This document shows, piece after piece, positions 62,438 through 64,000 of a DNA stretch of 64,000 bases. The notes under the pieces are model-generated. The model was not told the origin of the DNA and did not search any database. It worked only from the letters and a program-made list of their open reading frames with translations. The stretch is from Karalla daura. Its lineage: Eukaryota; Chordata; Actinopteri; Chaetodontiformes; Leiognathidae. The stretch covers positions 6,182,309 through 6,246,308 of the forward strand of contig CM055205.1 in assembly GCA_029224185.1 (NCBI GenBank), in the 5' to 3' direction. The stretch's first letter is position 1; each line of letters starts with the position of its first letter. A program made the position numbers and the translations under genes.

Positions 62438-64000
62438 CCCCTAACCCTAACCCTAACCCTAACCCTGATGCTAACCCTAACCCTAGCCTAACCCTAACCC
62501 CTAAACCCTAAACCTAGCCTAACCCAAGCCTAACCCTAACCCTTACCCTAACCCTAACCCTAGCTTAACACTAACCCGAACCCTAACCCTAGCTTAACCC
62601 TAGCCCTAGCCCTAACCCGAACCCTAACCCTAACCCTAGCTTAACCCTAACCCTAACCCTAGCTTAACCCTAACCCTAACCCTAGCTTAACCCTAACCCT
62701 AACCCTAGCCCTAACCCTAACCCTAACCCTAACCCTAAACCTAACCCTAGCCCTAGCCCTAGCCCTAACCCTAACCCTAACCCTAACCCTAACCCTAACC
62801 CTAGCTTAACCCTAACCCTAACCCTAACCCTAGCTAAACCCTAACCCTAACCCTAACCCTAACCCTAACCCTAGCTTAACCCTAACCCTAACCCTAGCCC
62901 TAACCCTAACCCTAGCTTAACCCTAACCCTAACCCTAATCCTAACCCTAACCCTAACCCTAGCCCTAGCCCTAACCCTAACCCTAACCCTAACCCTAGCT
63001 TAACCCTAACCCTAACCCTAACCCTAACCCTAGCTTAACCCTAACCCTAACCCTAGCCCTAACCCTAACCCTAGCCCTAACCCTAGCCCTAACCCTAACC
63101 CTAACCCTAACCCTAACCCTAACCCTAGCCCTAACCCTAGCTTAACCCTAACCCTAACCCTAACCCTAGCTTAACCCTAACCCTAACCCTAACCCTAACC
63201 CTAACCCTAGCTTAACCCTAACCCTAACCCTAACCCTAGCCCTAGCCCTAACCCTAACCCTAACCCTAACCCTAGCTTAACCCTAACCCTAACCCTAGCT
63301 TAACCCTAACCCTAACCCTAACCCTAACCCTAACCCTAGCTTAACCCTAACCCTAACCCTAACCCTAACCCTAACCCTAACCCTAACCCTAGCTTAACCC
63401 TAACCCTAACCCTAACCCTAACCCTAGCTTAACCCTAACCCTAACCCTAACCCTAACCCTAACCCTAACCCTAACCCTAACCCTAGCCCTAACCCTAACT
63501 TAACCCTCACCCTAACCCTAACCCTAACCCTAGCTTAACCCTAACCCTAGCCCTAACCCTAACCCTAACCCTAGCTTAACCCTACCTCTAACCCTAACCC
63601 TAACCCTAGCTTAACCCTAACCCTAACCCTAACCCTAACCCTAACCCTAACCCTAGCCCTAACCCTAACTTAACCCTAACCCTAAACCTAACCCTAGCTT
63701 AACCCTAACCCTAACCCTAACCCTAACCCTAACCCTAACCCTAGCTTAACCCTAACCCTAACCCTAGCCCTAACCCTAACCCTAACCCTAACCCTAACCC
63801 TAGCCCTAACCCTAACTTAACCCTCACCCTAACCCTAACCCTAACCCTAACCCTAACCCTAACCCTAGCTTAACCCTAACCCTAACCCTAGCCCTAACCC
63901 TAACCCTAGCTTAACCCTAACCCTAACCCTAGCCCTAACCCTAACCCTAACCCTAACCCTAGCCCTAACCCTAACCCTAGCTTAACCCTAACCCTAACCC
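62438..64000 (+). repeat. CCCTAA (TTAGGG-type) telomeric repeat array with CCCTAGCTTAA variants, runs off the window end
   Basis: About 1.56 kb of near-perfect CCCTAA hexamers are read on the + strand. More than twenty copies of an 11-base variant CCCTAGCTTAA occur at irregular multiples of the hexamer, along with CCCTAG, CCCTCA and CTTAA variants. Vertebrate telomeres are (TTAGGG)n. At a right-hand chromosome end the + strand should read TTAGGG, so this orientation fits an interstitial or inverted array. The array is still continuing at base 64,000. Confidence 0.95.

Noticed and set aside
62438..64000. Calling the right edge a native chromosome terminus
   Set aside because: The strand orientation is CCCTAA toward the edge, the reverse of what a right-hand end must show, and variant repeats are abundant.

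Overview
The window is vertebrate nuclear DNA, most likely from a teleost fish. It is intron-rich and gene-poor and carries many long CA/GT, CT/AG, CTAT and GATA microsatellites. It also holds several copies of a dispersed repeat familiar from teleost genomes, with a CTCCCACAGTC-type core and an ATGG-rich 3' end, and it ends in TTAGGG-type (CCCTAA on +) repeats. Nothing prokaryotic or viral was seen. Family assignments come from recognition by eye; no database search was possible.

Only one protein-coding gene can be supported: a neurensin gene, best called nrsn1, on the + strand. A CpG-rich promoter with a probable non-coding first exon lies near 44.9-45.04 kb. Three coding exons follow (47,866-47,925; 48,407-48,559; 49,821-50,225). 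They join in phase 0 into a 205-residue two-pass membrane protein, followed by a 3' UTR of about 1.5 kb ending at an AATAAA at 51,710.

Positions 1-44.9 kb are a gene-desert-like upstream flank. It contains microsatellites, poly-G runs, seven degenerate copies of the ATGG-tailed dispersed repeat, a hAT-like fragment and several GC/CpG-rich patches. It also has repeat-free, TAAT-rich blocks that could be conserved enhancers. A few isolated splice-site-like signals (about 5.8, 16.3, 28.0 and 28.5 kb) may mark unrecognised non-coding or minor transcripts. Positions 51.7-60.9 kb are similar, with a LINE2/Maui-like 3' end at about 53.45-53.74 kb.

From about 60.9 kb the sequence looks subtelomeric. 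An unrecognised GC-rich block (60.89-61.54 kb) is followed by a heavily decayed CCCTAA array (61.54-61.81 kb). Next comes a roughly 630-bp A/T-rich segment with a hammerhead-ribozyme-like tail of the Penelope-retroelement type. Last is a 1.56-kb CCCTAA array, interrupted regularly by a CCCTAGCTTAA variant and running off the window end. The array is oriented opposite to what a right-hand chromosome end should show, so it is an interstitial or inverted telomeric block, or an assembly join, rather than a simple terminus. This junction is the most interesting part of the window.
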